Shown here piece after piece: positions 1 to 9,455 of a stretch of 59,304 nt of DNA. The notes under the pieces were generated by a model. That model was not told the origin of the DNA. It searched no databases and saw nothing but the letters and a program-made list of their open reading frames with translations. Position 1 is the first letter of the stretch. Each line of letters begins with the position of its first letter. The translations under genes and the position numbers were made by a program. Source of the stretch: Bacillota bacterium (GTDB taxonomy: Bacteria; Bacillota; Limnochordia; Darwinibacteriales; Darwinibacteriaceae); assembly GCA_029776155.1 (NCBI GenBank), contig JAKOTU010000006.1, positions 35,102 to 94,405 of the forward strand, given 5' to 3'.

Positions 1-818
1 AGCCGGGCCCGTTCGTCCCAGGTCAGCACCCCCACCTTCTGTCCCTTTGCTAAAAAGGATTCGCTCAGCTCCTGGATTTTGTCGGCGGCAGTGGGCCCCG
101 AGACTAGGAACACCTCTGCCTGCGGGGCATAATGCGCGTACTTCATCCCCGGAGAGCGGGGTGGCTCTTCACCCGGCTCCGCGGCTCCGAAGCTCACGGG
201 CACAAGCTCCCTCAGTTCCTCCAAGGTAACGCCCCCCGGCCTGAGCAGACGAAAGGGGTATTCAGTACAGTCCAATACAGTGGATTCAACTCCCCAGCCC
301 GTTTCCCCTCCATCCAAAACGGCAGGGATGCGGCCCTGGAGATCCTGGAGCACATGCTCGGCCCTGGTAGGGCTGGGCCGGCCCGAAAGGTTGGCACTGG
401 GGGCAGCCAAAGGAAAACTCACCGCTTGCAGTAGTGCTAGGGCTACGGGATGATCCGGAACCCGCACCGCCACCGTATCCAAACCCGCGGTGACCACCTC
501 GGGTATGATCTCTCCCTTTTTCAGCACCAAGGTCAGGGGCCCGGGCCAAAAGCGGTCCATCAAAAGAAGCGCCTGAGGGGGGATCTCCCGCACCAGACCT
601 TCCACCTGCTCCACCCCGGTGCAGTGCACTATGAGGGGATTATCCTGGGGCCTGCCTTTCGCCTGGAAGATCTTGGCTACAGCAAGGGGATCCAAGGCGT
701 TGGCCCCCAGCCCGTACACCGTTTCCGTGGGAAAGGCCACGATTTCTCCTTGGCTCAAAAGCTCCGCCGCCCGGTCCAGCTGCCCAGGGAGCAGCAGCTC
801 CGTGATCAGCCCTGCCAT
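1..818 (-). CDS. sua5: Sua5/YrdC-type L-threonylcarbamoyladenylate synthase (3' end cut off)
   Basis: This enzyme makes threonylcarbamoyl-AMP from threonine, bicarbonate and ATP, the first step of the t6A37 tRNA modification. Translation from the ATG at 818 gives a YrdC domain: the PTETVYGLG segment near residue 30, KGRP with NPLIVH, the FWPGPLT segment and SANLSG. A linker containing SPGMKYAHYAP follows and opens the extra Sua5 domain, so this is the long Sua5 form and not the short TsaC form. The reading frame runs off the left edge without a stop, so the C-terminus is missing. The start overlaps the end of prmC by 13 bases, which implies translational coupling at the end of the prfA-prmC-sua5 block. 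Confidence 0.93.
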   Translation of the reverse strand, partial: MAGLITELLLPGQLDRAAELLSQGEIVAFPTETVYGLGANALDPLAVAKIFQAKGRPQDNPLIVHCTGVEQVEGLVREIPPQALLLMDRFWPGPLTLVLKKGEIIPEVVTAGLDTVAVRVPDHPVALALLQAVSFPLAAPSANLSGRPSPTRAEHVLQDLQGRIPAVLDGGETGWGVESTVLDCTEYPFRLLRPGGVTLEELRELVPVSFGAAEPGEEPPRSPGMKYAHYAPQAEVFLVSGPTAADKIQELSESFLAKGQKVGVLTWDERAR

Positions 819-1660
819 TGGAACACCACCACCCGGTCCTGGCCGCTGTAGTCCCGCACCGTCTCCAGATGGGCAAAGCCCGCGCCCTCGCCTAGGGAGC
901 GTACAGCCTCTGCCTGATCCCAGCCGATTTCCAGAACGACAAAACCAGGCGGCTCCAGGAAGGATGCGGCCTGGCTCATAATGCGGCGGTAAAAGTCCAG
1001 CCCATCGGCGCCCCCGTCCAGGGCGATGGCAGGCTCCGCGGCCACTTCCGGCGCAAGCCCAGAAAGCTCGTCCCGCTTGATGTACGGCGGATTGGAGCAG
1101 ATCACGTGGAAGGTACCAGATATGTTCTGGAAAAGATCGCTTTCCACAAAAGTGATCTGCCCGTCCACTTCGAGACGCTGCGCATTGGCCCTGGCTACTT
1201 TCAGCGCGGCGGGGGAAATGTCCACTGCGGTAATCTTAAACTCAGGATCCTGACAGGCCAGGGCCACGGCAATGGCCCCGCTGCCTGTGCCCAGATCCAA
1301 AATGTGCGCCGGCCTTCCCGGCTCTAAAAGCTCCAGTACCTTCTCCACCACAAACTCCGTTTCCGGGCGGGGGATGAGCACATCTTCGGTGACTAGCAGG
1401 GGAAGGGAATAAAACTCACGCTGCCCAGTGAGGTAGGCCACGGGCACACGCTGCCCCCGGCGCCCGATGAGCTGCCGGTAGGCGGCCACTTCCTGGGAAG
1501 TAAGGGGCTTATCGAAATTGAGATACAGTGAAAGGCGGTCCAGCCCCAGCACGTGGCCCAGCAGCACCTCCGCATCCAGGCGCGGCGAAGCGCAGCCCTT
1601 TTCTTCCAGGTAGCCTGCGCTGAGGTTGATGAGCTCGCCGATGGTGTATTGCTTAGCCAT
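806..1660 (-). CDS. prmC: Release factor glutamine methyltransferase PrmC (HemK)
   Basis: PrmC methylates the glutamine of the GGQ motif in release factors, using SAM, and so raises termination efficiency. The 284 residues show an N-terminal helical substrate domain and a Rossmann methyltransferase fold with DLGTGSG at about 122-128. The diagnostic NPPY motif lies at 190-193, where it contacts the target glutamine amide. The length is typical of the family. Its start overlaps the end of prfA, which encodes its own substrate, by 8 bases, and its end overlaps sua5. No anomalies were seen. Confidence 0.96.
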   Translation of the reverse strand: MAKQYTIGELINLSAGYLEEKGCASPRLDAEVLLGHVLGLDRLSLYLNFDKPLTSQEVAAYRQLIGRRGQRVPVAYLTGQREFYSLPLLVTEDVLIPRPETEFVVEKVLELLEPGRPAHILDLGTGSGAIAVALACQDPEFKITAVDISPAALKVARANAQRLEVDGQITFVESDLFQNISGTFHVICSNPPYIKRDELSGLAPEVAAEPAIALDGGADGLDFYRRIMSQAASFLEPPGFVVLEIGWDQAEAVRSLGEGAGFAHLETVRDYSGQDRVVVFQWQG

Positions 1661-2735
1661 GGTGTACTTCCGCTGTCTCCTTCAGTTTCTCCACCTGATC
1701 CGCGGTGATCAGGGCTTCAATAATCTCATCCAGATCCCCATCTAGGATCAGGTTCAGTTTGTACAAGGTGAGGCCAATGCGGTGGTCCGTGACCCGGCCC
1801 TGGGGGAAGTTGTAGGTGCGGATGCGTTCGCTGCGCTCCCCCGTGCCCACTTGGCTGCGGCGCACAGCAGCCTGCTCAGCCAGTGCCTCTTCCTGCATCT
1901 TCTCAAACAGCCTAGCCCGCAGGATGCGCAGGGCCTTCTCCTTGTTCTTGTGCTGGGATTTTTCATCCTGGCAGGATACCACCAGCCCAGTGGGCAGGTG
2001 GGTGATGCGCACCGCGGAGTCGGTGGTGTTCACGCTCTGCCCGCCGGGACCAGAGGAGCGGTACACATCAATTTTCAGATCGTTGGGATCGATGTGCACC
2101 TCCACTTCTTCGGCCTCCGGCAAAACCGCCACTGTCGCGGTGGAAGTGTGGATACGCCCCCCCGCCTCGGTGGTGGGGATGCGCTGCACCCGGTGTACGC
2201 CGCTCTCGAACTTCAAGCGGGAATAGGCGCCTTGTCCCTCAATCATGAAGATTACTTCTTTGAATCCTCCCAGCTCCGTGGGGCTGCTGCTCAGAACCTC
2301 CACCTTCCAGCGGTGCTCCTCGGCGTAGCGGGAGTACATGCGGAAAAGGTCAGCGGCAAACAAGGCAGCTTCTTCCCCGCCTGTGCCGCCGCGAATCTCC
2401 ATAATCACATTCTTCTCGTCATTGGGATCCTTGGGCAGCAGCAGGATCTGCAGCTCCTTCTCCAGGTTCTCTTTCGCCGCCTCCAGCGTTTCGATTTCTT
2501 CCTCCAGGAGGGCTTCAAACTCCTCATCCTGGGGCTCTTCCCGGAGCAGGTAGGCCTGTTCCAAATCAGAGGCCACCTGTCTGTACTCCCTGTATTTTCC
2601 CACAATCTCCGCAAGATCGGCATGGGCTTTGGCCAGCTTGCGGTAGGTGTTGGGATCGCTGAGCACCCCCGGGTCACTCATCTGTTTGGTCAACTCTTCA
2701 TATTTTTCTTCCAACGCCTGCAGTTTATCTAGCAT
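1653..2735 (-). CDS. prfA: Peptide chain release factor 1
   Basis: RF1 reads UAA and UAG stop codons and triggers hydrolysis of peptidyl-tRNA. The 360-residue product carries the universal GGQ loop (in [15 protein letters not shown]) and, at the codon-recognition tripeptide, PTT within [11 protein letters not shown]. This fits the PxT of RF1 and not the SPF of RF2. The ATG at 2735 is chosen because an AGGAGG site sits just upstream and the protein then begins at the usual family position ([15 protein letters not shown]); a longer reading to 2864 would run into the DUF1385 gene. prmC follows with an 8-base overlap. Confidence 0.97.
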   Translation of the reverse strand: MLDKLQALEEKYEELTKQMSDPGVLSDPNTYRKLAKAHADLAEIVGKYREYRQVASDLEQAYLLREEPQDEEFEALLEEEIETLEAAKENLEKELQILLLPKDPNDEKNVIMEIRGGTGGEEAALFAADLFRMYSRYAEEHRWKVEVLSSSPTELGGFKEVIFMIEGQGAYSRLKFESGVHRVQRIPTTEAGGRIHTSTATVAVLPEAEEVEVHIDPNDLKIDVYRSSGPGGQSVNTTDSAVRITHLPTGLVVSCQDEKSQHKNKEKALRILRARLFEKMQEEALAEQAAVRRSQVGTGERSERIRTYNFPQGRVTDHRIGLTLYKLNLILDGDLDEIIEALITADQVEKLKETAEVHHG

Positions 2736-2748
2736 GCAAGTTTTCCTC

Positions 2749-3666
2749 CTAGGCGGTGGTTTCGCTGTTGGGGAAGGGAACCACCTTTTTCCCTTGGGGA
2801 TGGGCCGCATCCCTGGCCAAGACAGCCTGGAGGGCAGAAATGGCCACCTCAATCTGGCTGGCATCGGGCTCCTTTGTGGTCAGGGCCTGCAGGAGCATGC
2901 CTGGTTTGGCCAGCCAGCGGAAGATCGGATGGCAGTCCTCTTGGCCTGCTTTGCGGATCAGCTCATAGGACAGGCCTGCTACCAGGGGCATGATGGCCAA
3001 GTGGATCAAAATCCGCTGCACAAAGGGGGGCCGCCCGAAGAACGAAAACACAAACACACTGGTAAACAGGACTATAAGCAGGAAGTTCGTCCCGCAGCGG
3101 GCATGAACTCGGCTGTGTCTGGCCACATTCTCCACGGTGAGCTCTTGGCCCGCCTCATAGCAGTTGATGGTCTTGTGCTCCGCGCCGTGGTAGGCAAAGA
3201 CCCGCTGGATGTCCTTAAGCAGTGTGATCCCGGCGATATAGAGCACGAAAAAGCTCACCTTGATTAAGCCTTCCACCAAGTTCAAAAGGATGTTGGAGCT
3301 GATATGGCTCTGCACAAAGCGCAGGAGAAAGGCGGGCAGCACCACAAACAAAGCTACCGTAAGGAGCAGGGCCAAACCCATGGTCACAACCAGCTCCTTG
3401 GTGGTGAGCTGCTCTTCTTCCCCGCCGTACTCAACGGCAGAGTAGTTCAGGCTTTTGATGCCCATGATCATGGTTTCCACCAGGGCAACGGCCCCTCTGA
3501 TCACCGGCTTTTTCAAAATGGGAAAGCGGTCCGACCAGGGCTTGAGCTCCTGGTGTAGAACGGAAATGGTCTCATCCTGCTTGCGCACAGCCACCGCCGC
3601 AGCATACCGGCCGCGCATCATCACCCCTTCGATGACAGCTTGACCGCCGTAGTTGAATTTACTCAC
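2749..3666 (-). CDS. DUF1385 (YqhQ-like) membrane protein
   Basis: This 305-residue integral membrane protein belongs to the DUF1385/YqhQ family, whose biochemical role is not established. Family hallmarks seen are the N-terminal [13 protein letters not shown], the central [15 protein letters not shown] and, after it, HARCGTNFL. Two hydrophobic pairs lie around residues 95-155 and 205-240. The start is a GTG that overlaps the end of the upstream TrkA-C membrane protein by 8 bases. In many Bacillota this family sits directly before prfA, as here, so the neighbourhood itself supports the call. Cotranscription with prfA is inferred from the 13-base gap. Confidence 0.9.
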   Translation of the reverse strand: MSKFNYGGQAVIEGVMMRGRYAAAVAVRKQDETISVLHQELKPWSDRFPILKKPVIRGAVALVETMIMGIKSLNYSAVEYGGEEEQLTTKELVVTMGLALLLTVALFVVLPAFLLRFVQSHISSNILLNLVEGLIKVSFFVLYIAGITLLKDIQRVFAYHGAEHKTINCYEAGQELTVENVARHSRVHARCGTNFLLIVLFTSVFVFSFFGRPPFVQRILIHLAIMPLVAGLSYELIRKAGQEDCHPIFRWLAKPGMLLQALTTKEPDASQIEVAISALQAVLARDAAHPQGKKVVPFPNSETTA

Positions 3667-4543
3667 TTAACACGCGCCCCTTCATAAGTGAAATTAAGTT
3701 TTGAGCCTGGGCGGAAGGTGCCACCACCACCAGCTGGTCCAACGGCAGCAGCACATCGCTGCCCCGGGGAGAGATAATCTCCTGGGGTGAGCGGATGATG
3801 GAAATGACCTGTACGCCCAGATCCCGGCCCAACCCCACCTCCGCTAGGGTGTGGTAGACCAGGGGCGAATCTTCGCTCAGCTCTATTTGGAGCAGCACCT
3901 TATCCTCGCCGAAGTGGGTCACATCCTTAAACGAACGCATCCACAGCGGCTGGGCGTAGGCTGGGCTTTTTACCGTTCGGTAGCCCCTGGGCAGAAACAA
4001 CCTGGTGGCAATGCCGATCATAATACCCACCAACCAGCCCATGAGCAGGGCCAAAAATGTGCCGTACACCAGCTGGCCGGCTACACCTGCCAGATCCTGC
4101 AGCCACTCGTCGGTGAAGCTGCTGATGCGCCCGATACGGTCAAACATCTCCACCGCCGAGACTAAGCCCACGTAGCTGGAGATGCTGCCCTTGACCTGGG
4201 AAGCGAAGCTGTAGGAGACGCCCACGGTCAAAACAGCCCCGGCCAATACGGGAAGGCCCAACCTGGTCAGGCCCCCAAAGAGCACACCCACCACCAGCCC
4301 GCCCGCCAGGCTCAAAGCTGTGGCGCTCATACGGGGCAGGAGTACCACAAAAAGGTCCTTGAGGTGCCGCAGGCGGATGGAGAATTTGGGCATGGCCACA
4401 ATCAGGTCAAAGGACAGAAAGCCTGAAAAGATAGATACAAAAGAAGACGTCAAGCCCGGCAGATCCCGGACGAGGAAATAGGCTACCCCCACCACAATGG
4501 CCCGCATGGCGGAAATAAACACAATGGCAAGTTTCTTACGCAC
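3659..4543 (-). CDS. Polytopic membrane protein with C-terminal TrkA-C (RCK-C) domain
   Basis: The N-terminal two thirds hold about five hydrophobic segments, and the last 75 or so residues match the fold pattern of a TrkA-C/RCK-C domain ([12 protein letters not shown], then [28 protein letters not shown]). Such domains bind small ligands, including c-di-AMP in several Bacillota transporters. Ligand and transported ion are unknown here. I prefer the GTG at 4543, preceded by AGAAGG, which leaves an 8-base overlap with tdk; an ATG at 4579 is also possible but overlaps tdk by 44 bases. The gene is part of the tdk-to-sua5 run. Confidence 0.72.
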   Translation of the reverse strand: MRKKLAIVFISAMRAIVVGVAYFLVRDLPGLTSSFVSIFSGFLSFDLIVAMPKFSIRLRHLKDLFVVLLPRMSATALSLAGGLVVGVLFGGLTRLGLPVLAGAVLTVGVSYSFASQVKGSISSYVGLVSAVEMFDRIGRISSFTDEWLQDLAGVAGQLVYGTFLALLMGWLVGIMIGIATRLFLPRGYRTVKSPAYAQPLWMRSFKDVTHFGEDKVLLQIELSEDSPLVYHTLAEVGLGRDLGVQVISIIRSPQEIISPRGSDVLLPLDQLVVVAPSAQAQNLISLMKGRVLSE

Positions 4544-5135
4544 CGCCGCACACACCTTCTGGCCGGCCCGGCACCTCATGGCAGCGGTTGCAGCGGGCCT
4601 CGTAGTTTTCGGTGGCCCCGATTAAGATGACGGGATCGTTGTAGTGGGCCGGTCTGCCGTCAATGAGACGCTGAGTGCGGCTTGCGGGTCTCCCGCACAC
4701 CACACAGATCGCGTTGAGCTTAGTGACCTGCTCGGCCAAGGCCAACAGCACGGGCACCGAGCCAAAGGGCTCGCCGCGGAAATCCTGGTCCAGCCCCGCC
4801 GCGATCACCCTTTTCCCTTCCCGCACCAGCCGCTGGCAGACCTGGACAATGGTGGGCGGGAAAAACTGCACTTCATCAATGGCCACCACATCGGTGGCCG
4901 GATCAACATGGGCTAAAATGTCTTCCGGCCGTTCCACCGGGATACAGTCTACGGAAAGCCCGTTGTGGGCCGCCACCTTTTCCACCCCGTAGCGGTGGTC
5001 CAGGGCGGGCTTGAAGACCAGCACCTTCTGTTTGGCTATGGCAGCCCGCTTAACTCTGCGGATCAACTCCTCGGACTTGCCTGAAAACATGGAACCTACG
5101 ATCACTTCCAGCCAGGATGCATGGGGAACTGGCAT
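4536..5135 (-). CDS. tdk: Thymidine kinase (type II)
   Basis: Thymidine kinase phosphorylates thymidine to dTMP with ATP in the salvage pathway. The 199 residues show the P-loop GSMFSGKS near residue 14, the DEVQFF Walker-B-like motif, and two Cys pairs (CVVC and CNRC) of the structural zinc site. The lasso region with the YN..V.LIGA-type segment near the C-terminus is also present. Length and motifs match bacterial type II TK. An SD (GAGGTGA) precedes the ATG. hflX lies upstream on the same strand with a 74-base gap. Confidence 0.96.
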   Translation of the reverse strand: MPVPHASWLEVIVGSMFSGKSEELIRRVKRAAIAKQKVLVFKPALDHRYGVEKVAAHNGLSVDCIPVERPEDILAHVDPATDVVAIDEVQFFPPTIVQVCQRLVREGKRVIAAGLDQDFRGEPFGSVPVLLALAEQVTKLNAICVVCGRPASRTQRLIDGRPAHYNDPVILIGATENYEARCNRCHEVPGRPEGVCGGA

Positions 5136-5209
5136 GATCTCACCTCTATCATGATGACGGGGATAACAAGTTGGTTTTCTCTAAGCGCGAGGGGAAATCC
5201 TGCCGCCGG

Positions 5210-6442
5210 CTATTTCTGGAAAGGCTTGAGGAGCATTTCCAGCCTGGCATCCACTTCGGCTTTGATTACCAGCCCTTCTGCGGTGAACTGCTCGCCCAAA
5301 ACGGCGGCCTGCTCCCGGAGGATGCTGGCCTTCCCCAGCTGGTTAAAGGGGAAGAAGTATTCCCGGATGGTGTACTCCCGGGCAAAGAACTCGTAGACGG
5401 CCTTGGTAAGGCGTTCCAGATTGTACCCCGTTTTGGCGGATACAGCCTGATCGGGCTCCCTAACCTCTAGGAGATGGTCCACCAAGTCCACTTTATTATA
5501 CACCGCGATCAACGGCTGCGTAGCACCAATTTCTTTAAGCACCTGTTCCACCGCTTCCTTCTGTTCCCGGGACTGGGGATGGCTGGCGTCAATGACATGG
5601 AGCAGCAGATCGGCGTACACAACTTCTTCCAAAGTAGCCTGAAAAGCGGCTACCAAAGTGTGGGGCAGCTTGCGGATAAAGCCCACCGTATCGGTGAGGT
5701 ACACCCAACGCCCATCGGTCAAATCCCAGCGGCGGATGGTGGGATCCAAAGTAGCAAAGAGCTGGTCGGCGACATACACTTCCGAGCCGGTGAGGGCCTG
5801 CAGCAGAGTGGACTTACCGGCATTGGTGTAGCCCACCAAGGCCACCACAGGCACTTCCCTGCTCTCCCGGTTCTGCCGCTGCAGGCTGCGGGTCTGCTTG
5901 ATTTTCTGCAGCTCCCTGCGCAGATCCGCGATGCGCTTGCGGATGCGCCGCCGGTCCGTCTCCAGTTTCGTTTCACCCGGGCCCCTGGTGCCAATGCCGC
6001 CGCCCAGACGGGAAAGGGCCGCGCCTTGGCCAGTCAAGCGGGGCAGAAGATAGTTGAGCTGGGCCAGCTCCACTTGGATTTTGCCCTCATTGCTGCGGGC
6101 CCGCTGGGCGAAGATGTCTAAAATAAGCTGGGTGCGGTCAATGACGGGGGCGTCCATCAGATCCGCGAGGTTGCCCTGCTGGGCTGGGGTGAGCTCATCA
6201 TCGAAGATGACAATGGCGTCCTCATCCAGCATTTCCCCAATTTCCAGGGCTTTGCCGCTGCCGATAAACGTGCCCGGGTCTGGATAACTCCGCTTCTGCA
6301 CGATAGTCTCTATTACATTAAGGCCCGCATCCCGGGCCAGTTCCGCCAGTTCCGCCAGGCTCTCCTGCACTTCCCAATCGCTTTGGAAGCTCTGCTGCAG
6401 GGCCACCAGGTAAGCGTTCTTGCCGGCTTGTTTTTCCGTCAT
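5210..6442 (-). CDS. hflX: Ribosome-associated GTPase HflX
   Basis: HflX is a GTPase that binds ribosomes and splits or rescues stalled ones under stress. The 410 residues carry the N-terminal HflX domain (including GSGKALEI) and the signature GGGIGTRGPGETKLETDRR. A coiled linker precedes the G domain, which has G1 GYTNAGKST, G3 DTVGF, G4 NKVD and G5 SAKTG. A C-terminal extension follows the G domain. It is the first gene of the minus-strand run to sua5, with an SD (GAGGTGAGAAGG) before the ATG. dinB is divergent, 71 bases away. Confidence 0.96.
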   Translation of the reverse strand: MTEKQAGKNAYLVALQQSFQSDWEVQESLAELAELARDAGLNVIETIVQKRSYPDPGTFIGSGKALEIGEMLDEDAIVIFDDELTPAQQGNLADLMDAPVIDRTQLILDIFAQRARSNEGKIQVELAQLNYLLPRLTGQGAALSRLGGGIGTRGPGETKLETDRRRIRKRIADLRRELQKIKQTRSLQRQNRESREVPVVALVGYTNAGKSTLLQALTGSEVYVADQLFATLDPTIRRWDLTDGRWVYLTDTVGFIRKLPHTLVAAFQATLEEVVYADLLLHVIDASHPQSREQKEAVEQVLKEIGATQPLIAVYNKVDLVDHLLEVREPDQAVSAKTGYNLERLTKAVYEFFAREYTIREYFFPFNQLGKASILREQAAVLGEQFTAEGLVIKAEVDARLEMLLKPFQK

Positions 6443-6513
6443 GGCCTTCTCACCTCATTTCTCGAAGGATTTCCTGCACATGTCTGGAAAAGAATGCAGG
6501 GGAGGAAACTGCC

Positions 6514-7686
6514 ATGCGAACAATTATGCATGTGGACATGGATGCTTTCTTTGCCGCTGTGGAGGTCTTGGATCATCCCGAATACGCGGGCAAACCCCTA
6601 ATTATCGGCGGCTACAAGGACTCGCCCCGGGGAGTGGTTTCCACCTGCTCTTACGAGGCGAGGAAATACGGGGTGCGCAGCGCCATGCCCCTCAGCCGTG
6701 CTGCCCTGCTCTGCCCCCACGGGATTTTCATCCCCGGGCGCATGCACCGCTACCAGGAAGTTTCCGAGCAGGTGCACAGCATCTTCCCTGAGTTTTCCCC
6801 TGTGGTTGAGCCCTTGTCCATTGATGAAGCCTTTTTGGATATGACCGGCTGCGAGCATTTCTACTCCAGCCTGGAAGAGATGGGGCTCCGCCTCAAGCAG
6901 AGGATCAAGGAAAAGACAGGCTTGACCGCCTCTGTGGGCATCGCCCCCAACAAGTTCTTGGCCAAGCTTGCCTCCGATTTCCGCAAACCAGATGGCCTGT
7001 TTGTGCTGCGCCCCCACGAGGTCCAGGATTTCCTGGGGGATCTACCCGTGAGCAAGCTGTGGGGCGTGGGCAAAAAGTCGGAGGCCCTGCTCAACGCGCA
7101 TGGATTATACTATATCCGGGATATTCTACCCCATTCCCTCAGTTCGCTGCAAGAAAAATTGGGAACTGCCCTGGGCGCCCAGGTGTACAATCTGGCCCGG
7201 GGCATCGATGACCGTCCGGTTCTGCCGATGCGGGAGGTGCAATCCATCGGCCATGAGATCACCTTCCCCGAGGACCAGGAAAGTTTCGCCTTCCTCCGCC
7301 AGCAGCTGGCCAAGATGAGCGAAAAGGTGGGCTGGCGCCTGCGGCAGCAGGGCCTCTTTGCCCGCACCGTGTCCATCAAAGTGCGCTTCGGCGACTTTAA
7401 GACCATCACCCGCTCCCACACCCTGGATTCTTCCTTCAATGATGATGATACCATTTTCCAGGAAGCTCTGCACCTGTTAGAACAGGTCAAGCTTAGGCCG
7501 GTGCGCCTGTTGGGAGTTGCCGTGAGCAGCCTTTCAGAAGGGGCCCAGCTGTCCCTGTTCGGGAGCGAGGCCAGCCCCTCCAGCCGGATCACGGAAGTGA
7601 TGGATGCCATCAACAAAAAGTTCTCCCGGGGCGCGATTACCAAGGGCCGTACCCTCCTGGGCGAGCAGGAGGAATCTAGGCAATGA
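6514..7686 (+). CDS. dinB: DNA polymerase IV (Y-family translesion polymerase)
   Basis: This polymerase carries out error-prone translesion synthesis. The 390 residues contain the catalytic acidic motifs HVDMDAFFAAVE at the N-terminus and SIDEAFLDMTG near residue 105. The helix-hairpin-helix thumb region and the little-finger domain follow. A QLSLF pentapeptide near the C-terminus matches the beta-clamp binding motif. The SD GGGGAGG lies 8 bases before the ATG. I could not find a convincing Gram-positive LexA box in the 71-base gap to hflX, so SOS control is not shown by the sequence. Confidence 0.95.
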   Translation: MRTIMHVDMDAFFAAVEVLDHPEYAGKPLIIGGYKDSPRGVVSTCSYEARKYGVRSAMPLSRAALLCPHGIFIPGRMHRYQEVSEQVHSIFPEFSPVVEPLSIDEAFLDMTGCEHFYSSLEEMGLRLKQRIKEKTGLTASVGIAPNKFLAKLASDFRKPDGLFVLRPHEVQDFLGDLPVSKLWGVGKKSEALLNAHGLYYIRDILPHSLSSLQEKLGTALGAQVYNLARGIDDRPVLPMREVQSIGHEITFPEDQESFAFLRQQLAKMSEKVGWRLRQQGLFARTVSIKVRFGDFKTITRSHTLDSSFNDDDTIFQEALHLLEQVKLRPVRLLGVAVSSLSEGAQLSLFGSEASPSSRITEVMDAINKKFSRGAITKGRTLLGEQEESRQ

Positions 7687-7711
7687 AAAAAGGCCTGCGC
7701 TTACACAGGCC
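7686..7711 (-). terminator. Rho-independent terminator of codY
   Basis: The arms GGCCTG (7692-7697) and CAGGCC (7706-7711) form a hairpin that, on the minus strand, is followed by six T residues. It lies 20 bases past the codY stop and touches the dinB stop codon, so the two convergent genes share the space. Confidence 0.85.
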
Positions 7712-7731
7712 CAAAAGCTTCCTTGTGCTGC

Positions 7732-8478
7732 TTACGACTTGGGATTGGAAAACCACTGCTTCTCGAACTCTTTGCGAATCTCGGGGTTGAGGATGCGCAG
7801 ATAGGTCCCCTTCATGCCCAGAGAACGCGACTCAATCACGTTGGCCGAGGCCAGTTTGCGCAGGGCGTTGACAATGACAGAACGGGTGATTTCCGCTTCG
7901 TCGGCAATGCGGCTGGCCACCAGCAGGCCTTCATCACCGTCCAATTCCTCAAAAATGCGCTGCATGGCCAAAATCTCAGAGTAAGACAGGCTGTTGATGG
8001 CATTGCGCGCTGCCCGCGCTTCCGCAGCCTTGTCTTCCTGCTTCTCATAGATTACCCTGGAGATGATCATCCCTAAGGTGACCCCTACGATCTGGGCGAT
8101 GTCCATGTCCTCATCGGTGAACTCGCCGCCGGTGCGCACCACCAGAGCCGAGCCCACCCGCTCATCACCGCCGATGATGGGCACGATCATGACCGTTTCG
8201 CCGTTGGGGCCTTCTTGAATGCTGATATCAGCCACTCTGTTGGCCATGCTTTGAATCTGGTTGGAGGCCACTCCATCAGCAAGCCAGTCCGCATCGAAAG
8301 GAGTACTGTCATATCCCTCTTCTAAAGCATAACCAAGTACCCGACCCTTGCGGCCGATGACATACACGCTGCTGCCCTGGCCCATGGCATCCCGGAAGGC
8401 TTCCGACAGCTCATGGAAATCCACATCAGACGTCATTTGCTGCAGTAACTGTAGATATTGCGCCATTCGTTCTAGCAT
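7732..8478 (-). CDS. codY: GTP- and branched-chain-amino-acid-sensing repressor CodY
   Basis: CodY represses nutrient-scavenging genes when GTP and branched-chain amino acids are plentiful. The 248-residue product begins MLERMAQYLQLLQQM, has a GAF-type ligand domain in the first 150 residues and a winged helix-turn-helix near the C-terminus (SRIADEAEITRSVIVNALRK). It is about 10 residues shorter than Bacillus CodY. The ATG at 8478 is chosen for its AGAGGAG site; the frame stays open further upstream into the promoter. A consensus sigma-A promoter (8528-8556) drives it. The protein is alone in its transcription unit. Confidence 0.95.
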   Translation of the reverse strand: MLERMAQYLQLLQQMTSDVDFHELSEAFRDAMGQGSSVYVIGRKGRVLGYALEEGYDSTPFDADWLADGVASNQIQSMANRVADISIQEGPNGETVMIVPIIGGDERVGSALVVRTGGEFTDEDMDIAQIVGVTLGMIISRVIYEKQEDKAAEARAARNAINSLSYSEILAMQRIFEELDGDEGLLVASRIADEAEITRSVIVNALRKLASANVIESRSLGMKGTYLRILNPEIRKEFEKQWFSNPKS

Positions 8479-8527
8479 TCCTGTTCTCCTCTCTTTGTTC
8501 GCAGAAAACTCTTTCCGTATAGTGTTT

Positions 8528-8556
8528 ATTATATATTTTCGCACAATTGATGTCAA
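8528..8556 (-). promoter_or_regulatory. Consensus sigma-A promoter of codY
   Basis: On the minus strand a perfect -35 TTGACA (8551-8556) is followed after exactly 17 bases by a perfect -10 TATAAT (8528-8533). The spacer is AT-rich. The codY start lies 50 bases downstream. Confidence 0.9.
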
Positions 8557-8684
8557 CCATGTAGGCCGCCTTTTCGCGGCTTTTCGTGAAAAATTTGAAA
8601 CAGCCGTCCTGGCGGGGAAAGGGACCTGGTCCGCCCCCCACTCTTGTGGTAAAATAATGGTAACTGATCTAAGGAGGGATTGTT

Positions 8685-9203
8685 TTGGTTAAAGAAGAGC
8701 ACAGGGACAAAGTTATCGAGATGCTGAGCAAGGCCATGGCCATGGAGATTCAATCCGCGCACCAATACATGCACCAGCACTTTGAACTAGACGACCAGGA
8801 CTTCGGCGAACTGGCCAAGAACGTCAAGCTGATCGCCATTGACGAGATGCGCCATGCCGAGGCCTTAGGTGAGAGAATCAAGGAACTGGGCGGCGAGCCC
8901 ACCAGCGATCTGGCCGGCCCTATAGTGAAGGGACAGGCTGTGAAAGAGATTTTCCCCTTCGATGCCGAGGAAGAGGAAAAAGCAATTGACGCCTATACTG
9001 AGTTCGCCAAGCTGTGCCGGGAATATGGGGATACCATTTCGGCCAACCTGTTTGAAGAGATGATCGAGCACGAACAGGAGCACTACAATTATTTCTCCAA
9101 CGTCGATCAGCATATTCAAAACCTGGGCGAAGCCTATCTGGCCCGCAAGGCCGGTACCTCTGCCGATACGGGCAAGCCCAAGGGCTTTGTAGTAAAAGAC
9201 TAA
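8685..9203 (+). CDS. Bacterioferritin-like ferritin-superfamily protein
   Basis: This protein probably stores or detoxifies iron by ferroxidation in a four-helix bundle. The 172 residues have the di-iron ligands in order: a Glu in helix A (AMEIQSAHQY), ExxH-type IDEMRHAE in helix B, a Glu in helix C (the DAYTEFAKLCRE stretch) and EMIEHEQEH in helix D. The Met in IDEMRH corresponds in position to the haem-ligand Met of bacterioferritins, so Bfr is more likely than rubrerythrin; no rubredoxin domain is present. The start codon is TTG, well supported by AAGGAGG eight bases upstream. A rare start may damp translation. Confidence 0.82.
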   Translation: MVKEEHRDKVIEMLSKAMAMEIQSAHQYMHQHFELDDQDFGELAKNVKLIAIDEMRHAEALGERIKELGGEPTSDLAGPIVKGQAVKEIFPFDAEEEEKAIDAYTEFAKLCREYGDTISANLFEEMIEHEQEHYNYFSNVDQHIQNLGEAYLARKAGTSADTGKPKGFVVKD

Positions 9204-9214
9204 GCGACCGCACT

Positions 9215-9243
9215 GAGGGCTGCCGGCCTAGCCAGCAGCCCTC
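9215..9243 (+). terminator. Probable terminator of the ferritin-like gene
   Basis: The arms GAGGGCTGC (9215-9223) and GCAGCCCTC (9235-9243) form a strong 9-bp hairpin just past the stop codon. The T-rich tail is weak (CACTTTC). Confidence 0.6.
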
Positions 9244-9289
9244 CACTTTCTGCCCTGGAGAAATTTCGAGCTTTTCCCCGCTCAAGCGA

Positions 9290-9318
9290 TTGACTTTTTC
9301 GCCGAGCCGTGCTAAAGT
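9290..9318 (+). promoter_or_regulatory. Promoter of tRNA-Leu
   Basis: The -35 TTGACT (9290-9295) and -10 TAAAGT (9313-9318) are 17 bases apart, and the tRNA starts 13 bases after the -10. Confidence 0.7.
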
Positions 9319-9330
9319 ATAAAACGTCGG

Positions 9331-9416
9331 GCCGAAGTGGCGGAACGGCAGACGCGCTGCGTTCAGGGCGCAGTGGGCAGAAGCCCGTGTGGGTTCAAAT
9401 CCCACCTTCGGCACCA
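9331..9416 (+). tRNA. tRNA-Leu (anticodon CAG)
   Basis: This is an 86-base class II tRNA. The acceptor stem pairs GCCGAAG (9331-9337) with CTTCGGC (9406-9412), followed by discriminator A and an encoded CCA. The anticodon stem CTGCG/CGCAG is perfect and encloses the loop TTCAGGG, which gives anticodon CAG for CUG codons. A long variable arm (GTGGGCAGAAGCCCGT) and the TPsiC loop GTTCAAAT are present. It has its own promoter and a strong terminator. Confidence 0.97.
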
Positions 9417-9431
9417 TATCTAGGCAAAGAA

Positions 9432-9455
9432 CCCCAGCAAAGCTGGGGATTTTTT
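9432..9455 (+). terminator. Terminator of tRNA-Leu
   Basis: The perfect 7-bp stem CCCCAGC/GCTGGGG (9432-9448) has a 3-base loop and is followed by ATTTTTT. It begins 15 bases after the tRNA CCA end. Confidence 0.92.

Noticed and set aside
1782..2732. Long plus-strand open frame opposite prfA (and similar long frames opposite pyrG, hydB and others).
   Set aside because: These are antisense shadows of well-supported genes, caused by GC-rich codon use; they lack ribosome sites and family motifs.
6443..6513. LexA box for dinB.
   Set aside because: No CGAAC-N4-GTTCG-like sequence is present in the gap.
8565..8585. GCCGC/GCGGC hairpin followed by TTTTC between codY and the ferritin-like gene.
   Set aside because: The stem is only five pairs and lies upstream of a gene with no transcript to end; probably chance.
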